DNA of 64,000 nucleotides, from assembly GCF_002252155.1 (NCBI RefSeq), contig NZ_NEFD01000001.1, positions 124,001 to 188,000 on the forward strand. Direction: 5' to 3'. Positions 8,299 to 16,673 of the stretch are shown piece after piece. A model generated the notes under the pieces. That model saw only the letters and a program-made list of their open reading frames with translations, made no database searches and was not told the origin of the DNA. Made by a program: the position numbers and the translations under genes. The DNA comes from Wohlfahrtiimonas sp. G9077. GTDB taxonomy: Bacteria; Pseudomonadota; Gammaproteobacteria; Cardiobacteriales; Wohlfahrtiimonadaceae. Positions within the stretch are counted from its first letter, which is position 1; each line of letters begins with the position of its first letter.

Positions 8299-10041
8299 CT
8301 ATAAAACTACAATATGTTCATGTTCAGTATCGACCGTTGTACCATCGAATCGTTCATAGCCCAGCGCGTACATCGTTGCCCAACTTAAATCCGCATGCCC
8401 ATGTTCTTCATCTCTCACAGATTGGAACGTGGCATATTGCTGTGATTTGGTCATGGCATTTTTGATGTTTAAAAAACTGGATAAAAGATCCTGCCAACCT
8501 GCATCAAATTCTATTTTGCGCTCACGAAATAGGGTTTTGGCTTGTAGGACAAATAAGGTTTTTAAGGATAGATCGCTTTGGTAACGCGTTAAGTTTGGAT
8601 AGAAGTTTTCCACGCGTTCAGCGATCACCAATCCCATGTTTCTGGTATCAATGCCCAAATGCACGACGTTGTAGCGATCTGTGATTTCTTTGAGATAGCG
8701 CTCTTGATTGTCAAAGGAGACATCCTGCCAAAAGTGCTTTTCTAAAATGCGATACGGCTCATTTTTATTGGATGGAATGGCAACCACAACACACGCAGCA
8801 CCATCATTGGTGCGGGCAGGGTCATAGCCCACAGCTACTTTTTTACGGCCAAATGGTTTATGGGGTTTGGTTAAAGGTTCAAAGTCTGTCCATTTCTCCC
8901 ATGAATCCACCATACATGCGCTTAAATCATTAAAATTAAATGCGCTTTCCATATCATCAAAGAATTCAAACTCAAACAGCTTTGAGAATTGATCTGGCGT
9001 ATAACGTAGACGCAAACTATCTAAATCCACTAAATCAAAACCGCCTGCAATCGCATCATGAATGGTGATGATCTTACGGAATTTACCATCTTCACACAGC
9101 CGCCCATTTTTGAGTGAGGCATGATCGACCTTAAAGGGTTTATTCTTTTTGTTTGAGTGGTATTCAGCAGCCGTCCAAAATTTATATGCAGGATGCTTTT
9201 TGCTAGAAGGTGTGGATAAATAATTAATGATAAAGTTTTTATGTGTCGCACATGCGGTCACAACGGTTTGCAACTCTTCAAAGCGAGGCATCCAAAAGAA
9301 TTCATCACAGGTCACATCACCTGTATAACCTTGGGCAGTGTATGGATTGGCACCTAAAAAATAAAAGTTCAGATCATCTTTAAATTTAATGGCATCCCCG
9401 CCTGATAACTCAATGCCCGTCAGATTTTTAACAAAGGCCAACATGTAGCGTTTGGCTTGGAATGCTTGATTTTTACTAGCTGAAATGTAAATTTGATTGT
9501 GTTTGAGATTCACCAAACGGCGCAGGGCATAATAAGATAGAAAATAGGTAAAGCCAGCCTGTCGAGTTTTGCCAAAAATGAATTCAGCCGAACTCTTTTT
9601 ACTGTTTTTATATTTTTCAATGTCTTGAATGATCTGCGTTTGGAAGGGGAAGAGATCCTTTAATCCCTCATTGATTTGGGATTGGAATTTTTCCCAATCG
9701 AATTGATCGCTATTGATTTGCGCACTGCGTTTTTTGCGTTGTGGTTTGGGTGAATAGATGTTTTTCATTTGTACGCCAAGCTCTTTAAACTCACGCAATT
9801 CATTTTCTGTTTTGGTGTTCTTCATCAGTAAACGAATGTATTTGAGCTGAAAAGCATCTTGGCAACGTGTGAAAAAATCCGCCTCATCCCATTTATCATT
9901 TTTGCGCCAATCGTAAATGGTGCTCTCTGGCGTGCCAATCATTTTGGAAATTTCAGATACGCGAAAGCCCGCGAAATAAAAGAGCCTTGAAAGTTCGCGT
10001 GGTTGGGTGTTTTCTGGTGTGATGAGCAATTCATTATTCAT
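8299..10041 (-). CDS. P: Terminase large (ATPase/nuclease) subunit, P2 gpP-like
   Basis: This is the DNA-packaging motor. The about 580-residue protein begins with a helix-turn-helix (RLFYFAGFRVSEISKMIGTP). The ATPase follows with the Walker A-like FGKTRQAGFTYFLSYYA and the Walker B-like YTGDVTCDEFFWM. The C-terminal RNase H-like nuclease starts at VAVGYDPARTNDGAACVV, with LGIDTRN following. ATG 10041 is preferred: it gives P2-like length (gpP is 590 residues) and leaves a 138-bp intergenic region before O. The open frame extends to 10134 without a well-placed ribosome-binding site. It forms a two-gene leftward unit with the portal gene. Confidence 0.92.
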   Translation of the reverse strand: MNNELLITPENTQPRELSRLFYFAGFRVSEISKMIGTPESTIYDWRKNDKWDEADFFTRCQDAFQLKYIRLLMKNTKTENELREFKELGVQMKNIYSPKPQRKKRSAQINSDQFDWEKFQSQINEGLKDLFPFQTQIIQDIEKYKNSKKSSAEFIFGKTRQAGFTYFLSYYALRRLVNLKHNQIYISASKNQAFQAKRYMLAFVKNLTGIELSGGDAIKFKDDLNFYFLGANPYTAQGYTGDVTCDEFFWMPRFEELQTVVTACATHKNFIINYLSTPSSKKHPAYKFWTAAEYHSNKKNKPFKVDHASLKNGRLCEDGKFRKIITIHDAIAGGFDLVDLDSLRLRYTPDQFSKLFEFEFFDDMESAFNFNDLSACMVDSWEKWTDFEPLTKPHKPFGRKKVAVGYDPARTNDGAACVVVAIPSNKNEPYRILEKHFWQDVSFDNQERYLKEITDRYNVVHLGIDTRNMGLVIAERVENFYPNLTRYQSDLSLKTLFVLQAKTLFRERKIEFDAGWQDLLSSFLNIKNAMTKSQQYATFQSVRDEEHGHADLSWATMYALGYERFDGTTVDTEHEHIVVL

Positions 10042-10179
10042 GTGCTCATTCTCTATGGTTACGCGTAAAAAATAATCTCGTTTGAGTTTGCAACCCTTGA
10101 GGGCAAACTGTAATGACGTGCGTTCTGTTGCCATTAACGTAAAAATTGAATCCTCTTTTGTACGATTAGGATTCTATTC
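10042..10179. promoter_or_regulatory. Divergent late-promoter region between P and O genes
   Basis: In P2 the divergent PP and PO late promoters lie between these two genes and are switched on by Ogr. Here the equivalent 138-bp space exists if the terminase starts at 10041. I could not find a clear TGT-N12-ACA Ogr box in it, so promoter assignment rests on synteny only. Confidence 0.4.
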
Positions 10180-11001
10180 ATGAATAAAAAAACGAAATGG
10201 ACACGGGTTGCGGTCAGTGGTCCCACCATTGATGGGCGAGAAATCACCCCACAACAAATCAATGAAATGGCTGCGTCATATAATCCTGCGGTTTATCAAG
10301 CAAACATTTGGATGGAGCACATCCGCAGCTCATACCCTGACAGTACTTTTGGCAATTATGGTCATGTTCTGGCATTAAAAGCAGAAGATTATGCAATCAA
10401 TGGCACCACGCAGCGTGCATTATATGCAGAGATGGAAGTAACGCCAGCGCTTGTTGAGTGGAATGCCAAAAATCAAAAGAAAGGTTTTTCCATTGAAATT
10501 GCACCAAACTTTGCCAAAACCAATCAAGCATATTTATCAGGTTTGGCTGTGACCGACTCACCTGCCAGCCTTGGCACTGAAGCTTTGCAATTTAACATTC
10601 AAGTGCGACATAAGCCTGAGCACATTTTTTCAACTGCATTGGAATTTACGGGCATTGATTTTGTAGAAGATGACGATGTGGATGCCAATGAAAAAGGTTT
10701 ATTTAAAAGCTTATTTGCGGGTCTGTTTGCGGCACAACGTGAACAAAATGAACCACCAAAACCCGCCCCAAAATTAGCAGAGTCAAACTTCTCACTTGAG
10801 TCATTAGAACGTGCTTTAACCCTATTTGCATCCAAGCAAGATGACGTGATTACAGAGCTCAAACAGCAAAATAAAGCGCTTTCAGACTCATTTACTGAAC
10901 TTAAAACAGAGTTTGAATCATTAAAAAACACGCCAGAACCCAGTGCAAAACAGGAATTTGTCGCGGGCAATGGTGCCAATGAATATTTAGCAGATGTCTA
11001 A
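10180..11001 (+). CDS. O: Capsid scaffolding protein/maturation protease (P2 gpO-like)
   Basis: gpO proteins combine an N-terminal serine protease that matures the capsid with a C-terminal scaffold. The 273-residue protein matches: Asp18 (GPTIDGREI), His47 (WMEHIRSS) and Ser104 (KKGFSIEIAP) correspond to the D19/H48/S107 triad described for P2. The C-terminal third is charged and helical, with a predicted coiled coil (about residues 205-255) expected to bind capsid subunits. It opens the rightward late operon and is followed 9 bp later by the capsid gene. Confidence 0.93.
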   Translation: MNKKTKWTRVAVSGPTIDGREITPQQINEMAASYNPAVYQANIWMEHIRSSYPDSTFGNYGHVLALKAEDYAINGTTQRALYAEMEVTPALVEWNAKNQKKGFSIEIAPNFAKTNQAYLSGLAVTDSPASLGTEALQFNIQVRHKPEHIFSTALEFTGIDFVEDDDVDANEKGLFKSLFAGLFAAQREQNEPPKPAPKLAESNFSLESLERALTLFASKQDDVITELKQQNKALSDSFTELKTEFESLKNTPEPSAKQEFVAGNGANEYLADV

Positions 11002-11010
11002 GGAAGAGTT

Positions 11011-12030
11011 ATGAGCGAAGTTTTATTACAAAACACATTAGAGTGTTTAACCAATTACACATCACGTCAAGCGGAATTGCATGGCGTGGATGTTAAAGCC
11101 ATTGAAAAGGGTCAGAAGTTTACCATTAACCCGCAAACTGAATATGTGTGGGTGGAAAAGGTGGCTTCAGAGGGCATTTTAAGTGAAGTGGACATTGATC
11201 TTTGTACAGATATGATTGTCAATGATCTAGGCTTTGGTCCTTCACAGTTGGTGTCAGGGCGCACAAATACTGACGATAAAGAGCGTGAAACAAGTGGTTT
11301 AGGTAAACCATCAGGCATTGTGTATACCGCTGTCAAAACAGATCATGACACGCATTTTACCTTTGCAGAATTGAACTCCTTTGCACGCACCAAAGAGATG
11401 TTCCAAAAGCGTTTACAAGATCGACGTTTAGAAAGTAAACGTGAAGACATGGAGCGCATTGGTTGGAATGGTGAAAAAGTTGCAGAGAACACCGATAAAA
11501 AAACCTATCCATTGGGGCAGGATGTGAACATTGGTTGGCTGCAACGCATTCGCACACATAAACCAGAACATGCCATCACTGAGTTAAATGGTGAAGCCAT
11601 TAAAGTGGGCAAAGGTCAATTGATTGAAAACTTGGATCAATTGGTGGTTCAAGCATTGAGCTTAATCCCTAAACAATATCAAAAAGACCTTAAAGTTTAT
11701 GTGTCTAGTGATTTATTGGTGGGTCGCCAAATGAAGTTATTAGAGAAATCAACCAACACTGAAACGGCACAGAAAATCACACAAGAAGCCTATTATGTCA
11801 TCAATGGTTTGATTGCCAAAGCACCAGACTTTTTCCCTGACGGCACCCTTTTAGTGACGCGTCCTAAAAATTTAGCCATTCGCATTCAAAAAGGCTCTGT
11901 GCGTTCATCTTATGAGATGAATTCAAAGCGTGATCGTTATGAGAATTACAACACGCAAAATGAATTTTATGCATTGCATAACTATGAGCAAGCGGTGCTT
12001 GTTGAAAAAATCACCTTAGAAGATAAATAA
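11011..12030 (+). CDS. N: Major capsid protein (P2 gpN-like)
   Basis: This is the HK97-fold coat protein of the icosahedral head. The 339-residue length is close to P2 gpN (357). Family sequence features include GQKFTINPQTEYVWVEKVA near the N-terminus, GRTNTDDKERETSG, WNGEKVAENTDKKTYPLGQD near residue 150, and the C-terminal LYVSSDLL/NLAIRIQKGSVRSSYEMN-type segments. The N-terminal part is expected to be trimmed by the gpO protease. It lies immediately after the scaffold gene with a GGAAGAG site before ATG 11011. Confidence 0.92.
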   Translation: MSEVLLQNTLECLTNYTSRQAELHGVDVKAIEKGQKFTINPQTEYVWVEKVASEGILSEVDIDLCTDMIVNDLGFGPSQLVSGRTNTDDKERETSGLGKPSGIVYTAVKTDHDTHFTFAELNSFARTKEMFQKRLQDRRLESKREDMERIGWNGEKVAENTDKKTYPLGQDVNIGWLQRIRTHKPEHAITELNGEAIKVGKGQLIENLDQLVVQALSLIPKQYQKDLKVYVSSDLLVGRQMKLLEKSTNTETAQKITQEAYYVINGLIAKAPDFFPDGTLLVTRPKNLAIRIQKGSVRSSYEMNSKRDRYENYNTQNEFYALHNYEQAVLVEKITLEDK

Positions 12031-12040
12031 GGGGGGATCT

Positions 12041-12700
12041 GTGTTTTATTTCAAACGAGAAAAAGAACGCAAGCTTGCAGAGTTGCAAGGCAACACAGCC
12101 ATTCCAAATGAGATGGATCCTGAACAGCAGAATTTATTGGTGCGCTTAAAGCATGACTTATCTAGCTTACGCAGCATTTTGAGCTATGAAGAGAAAGAGC
12201 GCTTTAAAGTTGAACATCTTGAGGATTATCGCCATTGGGTGGAAGGCATTTTAGATAATCAAAATGCACCTGAAGATAAGATCACCTCTGAAATGTTCAT
12301 TTGGGCAGTTGATGCGGGAGACATTGATTTTGCACTGCGCATTGCAACGTATTTGATGACAAACAATTATGATTTGCCACCGATCTTTAAGACCAATAAG
12401 GCAGGTGCCATCACGGAACAGATCACAAATCGGGCATTGAATCAAAAGCCAGATACAACGCTAGAACATTTATTGGCTTTGAATGATCTGATGATGGATG
12501 AGGATATGTTGGATGCCATTCGTGCGAAGTTAAATCGTGCCATTGGTGAGTTATCAGAAGAAAGTAATCCACAGTTTGCTTTGGCAGTTTGGAAGCGTGC
12601 GCTTGAATTAGATCCCGATGTTGGAATTAAAACACGCGCAAATAAGCTTGAAGCTGCTTTAAACAAGCAAGAAGAGACATCAACCGACAAAGTTGAATAA
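12041..12700 (+). CDS. M: Terminase small subunit / endonuclease (P2 gpM-like)
   Basis: gpM binds the cos site and with gpP cuts concatemeric DNA during packaging. The 219-residue protein is mainly helical and has the gpM family pattern LVRLKHDLSSLRSILSYEEKERFKVE, followed by EMFIWAVDAGDIDFALRIATYLM. A TPR-like C-terminal stretch (NPQFALAVWKRALELDPDVG) follows. A GGGGG site precedes the start (GTG 12041). It follows the capsid gene by 10 bp in the canonical O-N-M order. The 93 bp after it contain no gene. Confidence 0.9.
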   Translation: MFYFKREKERKLAELQGNTAIPNEMDPEQQNLLVRLKHDLSSLRSILSYEEKERFKVEHLEDYRHWVEGILDNQNAPEDKITSEMFIWAVDAGDIDFALRIATYLMTNNYDLPPIFKTNKAGAITEQITNRALNQKPDTTLEHLLALNDLMMDEDMLDAIRAKLNRAIGELSEESNPQFALAVWKRALELDPDVGIKTRANKLEAALNKQEETSTDKVE

Positions 12701-12793
12701 CGAGCGTCACCACGCGGGGGCTTATGTTGGGAAGCTGATCATTGATATGACACGCGAAGTACCAGCATACAGCCCCGTCATTGGAGGAATGAG

Positions 12794-13252
12794 ATGAGCT
12801 TTATTGGTCAGAATAGTAAAAACAGTGAATTGATGATCTCACGCTCTGGATTTTGGCCTGAGCTCGATGGTCAAAAGTTTCGTGTTGCAATGCGTATTTT
12901 AGACTCTGTTAAAAATGAACAAGTGGAAATGGCATTGTTGTCCGCCCTTGATTTGGTCATTTCTGAATTACGCGTCTTCAGAGCAAAGCATGCTGAGTAT
13001 TTGACACTTGAAGCAGTCCCCTGTGATGAATTGGCGGGTAAAAGCCGTTATGTATTTAACTTTGAACGTGCAGTGTTCAGTGAAGGTAAGGCCAAACTTT
13101 TAGAAGATTTTCGGGACATGGATTTGACGCGTAAATCAGGTGAAGACCGCGCCAACCTCATCATGACCGAAGTTGATGAATTGCGCCGTGACCGGTGGAA
13201 TGCTGTACGTACTTTTTATGATGAACCTGATGTGTTTGCGGTGTTGGTATGA
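12794..13252 (+). CDS. L: Head completion/stabilisation protein (P2 gpL-like)
   Basis: gpL-type proteins sit below the portal and seal the filled head before tail joining. The 152-residue protein begins FIGQNSKNSELMISRSGFWP and contains VAMRILDSVKNEQVEMALLSALDLV, both typical of the family. A TGGAGGAATGAG context gives a strong ribosome-binding site for ATG 12794. The stop overlaps the start of gene X (ATGA), so the two are translationally coupled. Confidence 0.88.
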   Translation: MSFIGQNSKNSELMISRSGFWPELDGQKFRVAMRILDSVKNEQVEMALLSALDLVISELRVFRAKHAEYLTLEAVPCDELAGKSRYVFNFERAVFSEGKAKLLEDFRDMDLTRKSGEDRANLIMTEVDELRRDRWNAVRTFYDEPDVFAVLV

Positions 13253-13455
13253 GAAAGATCATTGCCAATGGCCAGCAAACCATAGATGCGGCTTTATATG
13301 CGGCCAGTGTACCAACTTCTCAATTTGATCAAGTGATCATGATGAAAGAGAACAGACATTTGGCAATGTTGTCAGCCATTTTACCTGCGCGCACGGTGAT
13401 CTATTTGCCTGAGTATAAAGCGCCAGTCAAACAAACAATAAATTTATGGGATTGA
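13249..13455 (+). CDS. X: Tail protein X (P2 gpX-like)
   Basis: This is a small (68-residue) protein of the gpX family, which is needed for tail assembly and carries a LysM-like fold. It matches in size, position and sequence pattern (ANGQQTIDAALYAASVPTS, then ARTVIYLPEY). It starts inside the stop codon of the head-completion gene and ends inside the beginning of the endolysin open frame. Confidence 0.88.
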   Translation: MRKIIANGQQTIDAALYAASVPTSQFDQVIMMKENRHLAMLSAILPARTVIYLPEYKAPVKQTINLWD

Positions 13456-13457
13456 TG

Positions 13458-13949
13458 ATGTTTAAGTTAGGACAAAAATCACGTGCAAATTTAGTGGGGG
13501 TGCATCCACATTTAGTGGCCATTGTTGAACGAGCCATTCAATTGACTCAACAAGATTTTCAAGTGTTTGAGGGTGTACGTACAGCCGCTCAACAAAAGCT
13601 TAATTATCAAAAAGGCACATCCACAACACTACATAACTCACGCCATTTGATTGGTAAAGATGGTTATGCTCACGCCGTTGATTTGGTGCCATTGATCAAT
13701 GGTAAGTTGGCATGGGATTGGAATGGTTGCTACAAAATTGCTGAAGCAGTACGCCAGGCATCAATTGAATTAAATATTCCCATTCGTTGGGGTGGTGTAT
13801 GGGATGCGTTGTTATCTGAGACCCGTAGCATGACCACAAAACAAGCACAACAATCTTATGTTGATAAACGCATGAGAAATAACCAACGCGCATTTGCTGA
13901 TGGTCCACATTTTGAATTACCTCTCTCTCCACAATATCCACAGTTTTAG
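13458..13949 (+). CDS. Endolysin, M15-family peptidase
   Basis: This peptidoglycan L-alanyl-D-glutamate (VanY/M15-type) endopeptidase would degrade the cell wall at lysis. About 163 residues long, it has the zinc-site pattern HLIGKDGYAHAVDLV (His...Asp) and the third ligand in DGPHFELPLSP, plus FEGVRTAAQQKLNYQKG as in the L-Ala-D-Glu peptidase group. There is no signal peptide, so export depends on the holin next door. The start is set at the Met of MFKLGQKSRA; ATGs at 13446 and 13455 lie in frame just upstream. It takes the place of the lysozyme-type gpK of P2. Confidence 0.9.
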   Translation: MFKLGQKSRANLVGVHPHLVAIVERAIQLTQQDFQVFEGVRTAAQQKLNYQKGTSTTLHNSRHLIGKDGYAHAVDLVPLINGKLAWDWNGCYKIAEAVRQASIELNIPIRWGGVWDALLSETRSMTTKQAQQSYVDKRMRNNQRAFADGPHFELPLSPQYPQF

Positions 13950-13958
13950 AGGGCAGAC

Positions 13959-14168
13959 ATGGAAAAGATTGATGATACAAAAGTCATGAGTTTAGGCGCG
14001 TTTGTGGTTGCCACCATTGTTTTACTTGTGATTGCGGTACGTGATCCAAATGCATTGGGTGAAATTTACTGGATCTATTGTTTGGCATTTGCAGGTTTGA
14101 AAGTGTCCAAAGGCATTGTGACCACGTTTCAAAAACGCGATGCCTTAAAAAAGGATGATCATGAATAG
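13959..14168 (+). CDS. Holin-like small membrane protein
   Basis: This 69-residue protein has two predicted transmembrane helices (VMSLGAFVVATIVLLVIAV and YWIYCLAFAGLKVSKGIV) and a charged C-terminal tail (KKDDHE), the layout of class II holins. It sits between the endolysin and the spanin pair, where a holin is expected. Function is inferred from layout and position, as the sequence itself is not diagnostic. Its end overlaps the start of the inner-membrane spanin. Confidence 0.75.
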   Translation: MEKIDDTKVMSLGAFVVATIVLLVIAVRDPNALGEIYWIYCLAFAGLKVSKGIVTTFQKRDALKKDDHE

Positions 14169-14406
14169 TTTTGTGTGGGGGCTAGGTGCGTTGGGTGTGG
14201 CTGCGTTGCTGATCAAACTTATGATGTGGCGCATCGCACAGTTAAAAAAGCAGCGAGATGAGGCAATCAAAGAGGGAAGCATTGCGCATGAAATCATTCA
14301 TAACGTTAAAAAAGCGAACAACATTAAAGCGCGTCATGCTCAGTTGTCTGATGCTGATCGTATTGAGCGCATGCGCACCAAAGGTTATTTACGAAGTGAG
14401 AAATGA
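14161..14406 (+). CDS. Inner-membrane spanin subunit (Rz-like)
   Basis: An 81-residue protein with one N-terminal membrane segment (WGLGALGVAALLIKLMMW) followed by a charged helical region (RIAQLKKQRDEAIKEGSIAHEII) fits an i-spanin, which links the inner and outer membranes and disrupts the outer membrane in the last step of lysis. Start 14161 gives the AAGG site normal spacing, whereas ATG 14155 abuts it. Most of its second half overlaps the o-spanin in another frame, the nested arrangement seen for Rz/Rz1. Confidence 0.75.
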   Translation: MNSFVWGLGALGVAALLIKLMMWRIAQLKKQRDEAIKEGSIAHEIIHNVKKANNIKARHAQLSDADRIERMRTKGYLRSEK

Positions 14407-14536
14407 CAGCTGGTGTCTCAGCTTTGATCCCATTTATGGTCATGAATTAGACACCAGCGGTACACAAGAACAATTAGAAAAGTACATGGATTTATATACA
14501 TATTTTTGCAAAGAAGGCGGAAGCAATGGCAGTTGA
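14288..14536 (+). CDS. Outer-membrane lipoprotein spanin subunit (Rz1-like), nested
   Basis: This 82-residue lipoprotein has a basic N-terminus (KKRTTLKR), a hydrophobic core (MLSCLMLIVLSAC) and a clear lipobox LSAC. The mature part is about 54 residues and has two further cysteines. It starts inside the Rz-like gene in the +1 frame and ends beyond it, overlapping the next gene by 11 bases. A GAGGGAAG site precedes ATG 14288; an earlier in-frame ATG at 14258 is possible. Lipobox, size and nested frame make the o-spanin assignment good. Confidence 0.8.
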   Translation: MKSFITLKKRTTLKRVMLSCLMLIVLSACAPKVIYEVRNDSWCLSFDPIYGHELDTSGTQEQLEKYMDLYTYFCKEGGSNGS

Positions 14537-14888
14537 GAGTCATCAAACAGTAACAATTCGGGAAGTGAATAAATCACTGCTGGCAATCCTAAGCACTTTT
14601 TTTGGCATCGGTATTGCCATTGCCACTTGGTATTTTTCGGCGAATAACAACAGATTGGACAAGTTTGCCAATGTGCAAAATGAAATGAATTTAAAGATTG
14701 AGAAGTTCAGTATTACCACTGAATTGACTGATCTGAAGGTCACAAAGTTGGAAAACCGTGCCGATGCATTTATGAGCAAGATGAGTGCCTTTGATAAGGA
14801 ACTCTCTGAATCAAAAATGATTTTGAACAACCATGACCAGCTTTTAAAGAAACATGAGAACCAGATTAAGGAGCTCGAAAAACGATGA
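14526..14888 (+). CDS. Membrane-anchored coiled-coil protein in the lysis region
   Basis: The 120-residue protein has a short cytoplasmic start, one membrane helix (about residues 17-38, LLAILSTFFGIGIAIATWYF) and then a long charged helical region that should form a coiled coil (about residues 44-120). I do not recognise a family. It lies where P2 has the LysB/LysC genes, between the spanins and R. It could be an accessory lysis regulator or a second i-spanin-like protein. Its start overlaps the o-spanin end and its end overlaps gene R (ATGA), implying coupled translation. Confidence 0.7.
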   Translation: MAVESHQTVTIREVNKSLLAILSTFFGIGIAIATWYFSANNNRLDKFANVQNEMNLKIEKFSITTELTDLKVTKLENRADAFMSKMSAFDKELSESKMILNNHDQLLKKHENQIKELEKR

Positions 14889-15241
14889 GAAAGCTCACAT
14901 CACTGACCCAAATGCTTGAACAGTATGTGGATAAATCAAAATTTGATGTGTTCACAGATGAAGGCAAGATGACCAAAAGCAATGCCAAAGCTTTGGATTA
15001 TCGTTTGAGTTATCGCGCCAATATTTACATTAATGATTTTGCAGGCGATGCATTGCTATTGTTCGCAGCCGTTGGCAAATGGATGAGTGAAAACGAAAGC
15101 AGAACAGGCGGTGATCAGTTTATGAGTTTTGAAACGGCATTAGAACGTGAAACAGATGCATTCATTGCGATTGAATTGCAATTAGTTGAGAACGTATCGG
15201 TCAAAGAAATTGATGGGGAGCTTGTCACCAATGCATGCTGA
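14885..15241 (+). CDS. R: Tail completion protein (P2 gpR-like)
   Basis: This 118-residue protein matches the gpR family, required with gpS to complete the tail so that it can join the head. Typical features are LTQMLEQYVDKSKFDVFTDEG near the N-terminus and LSYRANIYINDFAGDALLLF in the middle. It is coupled to the preceding gene by an ATGA overlap, and its 3' end overlaps gene S by 11 bp. The R-S pair in this place is standard in P2-like phages. Confidence 0.88.
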   Translation: MRKLTSLTQMLEQYVDKSKFDVFTDEGKMTKSNAKALDYRLSYRANIYINDFAGDALLLFAAVGKWMSENESRTGGDQFMSFETALERETDAFIAIELQLVENVSVKEIDGELVTNAC

Positions 15242-15665
15242 TTTAGGGGCTTTACAAGATTTAATCAAAGCATTGTCACCCGTTGAGCGAAAGCAGTTGG
15301 CCAAAAGTTTGGGGATGGTGGTGCGTCGAAGTGCAGGGCAGAGAATTAAAAAGAACATTGATCCCGATGGTGCTGCATTTGTCCCACGTAAGCCACAAAA
15401 ATACTCAATGAAGAAAGGCAAAATGTTTAAGCGTCTTTCTCAATTGCGTAGATTGAAAATCACCGCCACTGACCAAGGTGTCAATGTGCGATATAAAAAT
15501 GCCTTAGATGGCTATATTGCAGGCGTTCACCACTTTGGTGAGTCTTCAATTGTGAATCGTAAAAAACGATTGAAATATAAATATCCAGTGCGTGAGCTGT
15601 TTGGCATCACAAACGATGATCAAAAAGCATTGGAAAGTGCTGTTAAACAACATTTAGGATTTTGA
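15231..15665 (+). CDS. S: Tail completion/virion morphogenesis protein (P2 gpS-like)
   Basis: The 144-residue protein fits the phage virion morphogenesis family of P2 gpS. It contains LSPVERKQLAKSLGMVVRRSAGQRIKKN, then the conserved aromatic/basic stretch FVPRKPQKYSMKKGKMFKRL, and a C-terminal YPVRELFGITNDDQ. ATG 15231 is chosen because GGGGAG lies about 11 bases upstream and because the family begins with this sequence; upstream in-frame starts at 15186 and 15213 would add residues not seen in gpS. It overlaps R by 11 bases. Confidence 0.88.
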   Translation: MHADLGALQDLIKALSPVERKQLAKSLGMVVRRSAGQRIKKNIDPDGAAFVPRKPQKYSMKKGKMFKRLSQLRRLKITATDQGVNVRYKNALDGYIAGVHHFGESSIVNRKKRLKYKYPVRELFGITNDDQKALESAVKQHLGF

Positions 15666-15666
15666 G

Positions 15667-16299
15667 ATGTTACCGTCAGACATTCATAGAAAACTTCAAA
15701 ACATGAACCCTGTGGGCAAGATCGTTGCTGTTGATTTAACGACTGCACCAGGTTTGGTGCGTGTTGAAATTGACCAGGGTGTTTATAGTGATTGGATGCC
15801 ATGTGCGATGCCATTCATTGGCGGGACATGGATTTGGTGTGCGCCAAAAATCGGCGTCTCTGGCACTGTGATGATGGAAGGTGGTGAAGATGATGTGTGC
15901 CGTTTTCATCCCAATTATTTTGATGAAAGTAACTATCCTTATTTGTCTGAAGCTGACTTTAAGATCCATTTTGAGAATGGTGATGAAATTCACCACAGCG
16001 CAGAAAGTGGCACATTAACTTTAAACAGCTCTGCAAATGTGATTGTCAATACACAAGCCGCAGAGGTACATGCACCCATGATTATGTTAGATGGTGACAC
16101 CACCATTGAAAAATCTCTCACGGTGAAAGGTTTTACGAATTTAGAAGGTGGCTTTGCAATGAGTGGTTCTGGCAAAGCGGGCACTGTGAACATTCCGATT
16201 GATTTTAAAGTTGATCCAACCATCAATGGCACGAAATATAGCCAGCATCATCACAGCGGTGTGCAAGCTGGTGGCGATCAAACAGGAGGTGTTGCGTGA
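15667..16299 (+). CDS. V: Baseplate assembly/spike protein (P2 gpV-like)
   Basis: gpV is the trimeric membrane-piercing spike. The 210-residue protein has an N-terminal OB-fold (GKIVAVDLTTAPGLVRVEI), a middle beta-prism region (DGDTTIEKSLTVKGFTNLEG) and an apex sequence QHHHSG close to the C-terminus that supplies the HxH iron-binding motif known from P2 gpV. It opens the baseplate cluster V-W-J-I in canonical order. Its stop overlaps the ATG of W. Confidence 0.92.
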   Translation: MLPSDIHRKLQNMNPVGKIVAVDLTTAPGLVRVEIDQGVYSDWMPCAMPFIGGTWIWCAPKIGVSGTVMMEGGEDDVCRFHPNYFDESNYPYLSEADFKIHFENGDEIHHSAESGTLTLNSSANVIVNTQAAEVHAPMIMLDGDTTIEKSLTVKGFTNLEGGFAMSGSGKAGTVNIPIDFKVDPTINGTKYSQHHHSGVQAGGDQTGGVA

Positions 16300-16673
16300 T
16301 GAGTCGAATCACGGGGCATGAAATCCCAATGAACCAACACATTCAGCAATCCATCATTGACATCATCACGACGCGCATTGGTTCACGCGTGATGCGTAGA
16401 GAGTATGGCTCTCTATTGCCTGAGTTAATTGACCGTCCTGCAAATGATGAAAACATGATGCAACTGATGAGTGCAACTGTGATTGCTTTATCCATTTGGG
16501 AGCCACGCATTACAGCAACATTTGTGAATTTTACACCTGTCTCTAATGCAGGGTTGGTGGATTTAGAGATCGCAGCAACCATTAAAGAAAGCGGTGAGCA
16601 GTTTTATATGAACCAACGTTTATTGCGTAATCCTGACGCGCTCAATGATTTTGTCAAAGGAGCATCTGCATGA
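16299..16673 (+). CDS. W: Baseplate wedge protein (P2 gpW, gp25-like)
   Basis: This 124-residue member of the gp25/gpW lysozyme-like baseplate family shows the diagnostic sequence IIDIITTRIGSRVMRREYGSLLPELIDRP. It links the wedge to sheath initiation. ATG 16299 follows an AGGAGGT site by nine bases and overlaps the V stop. Its own stop overlaps the J start (ATGA), so V, W and J are tightly coupled. Confidence 0.93.
   Translation: MSRITGHEIPMNQHIQQSIIDIITTRIGSRVMRREYGSLLPELIDRPANDENMMQLMSATVIALSIWEPRITATFVNFTPVSNAGLVDLEIAATIKESGEQFYMNQRLLRNPDALNDFVKGASA

Noticed and set aside
10042-10179. Ogr-binding box TGT-N12-ACA between P and O
   Set aside because: No matching dyad was found on either strand by eye; only synteny suggests a late promoter.
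10599-10979. Minus-strand serine-rich frame opposite the scaffold gene
   Set aside because: It is a shadow of the gpO coding region with no start context.
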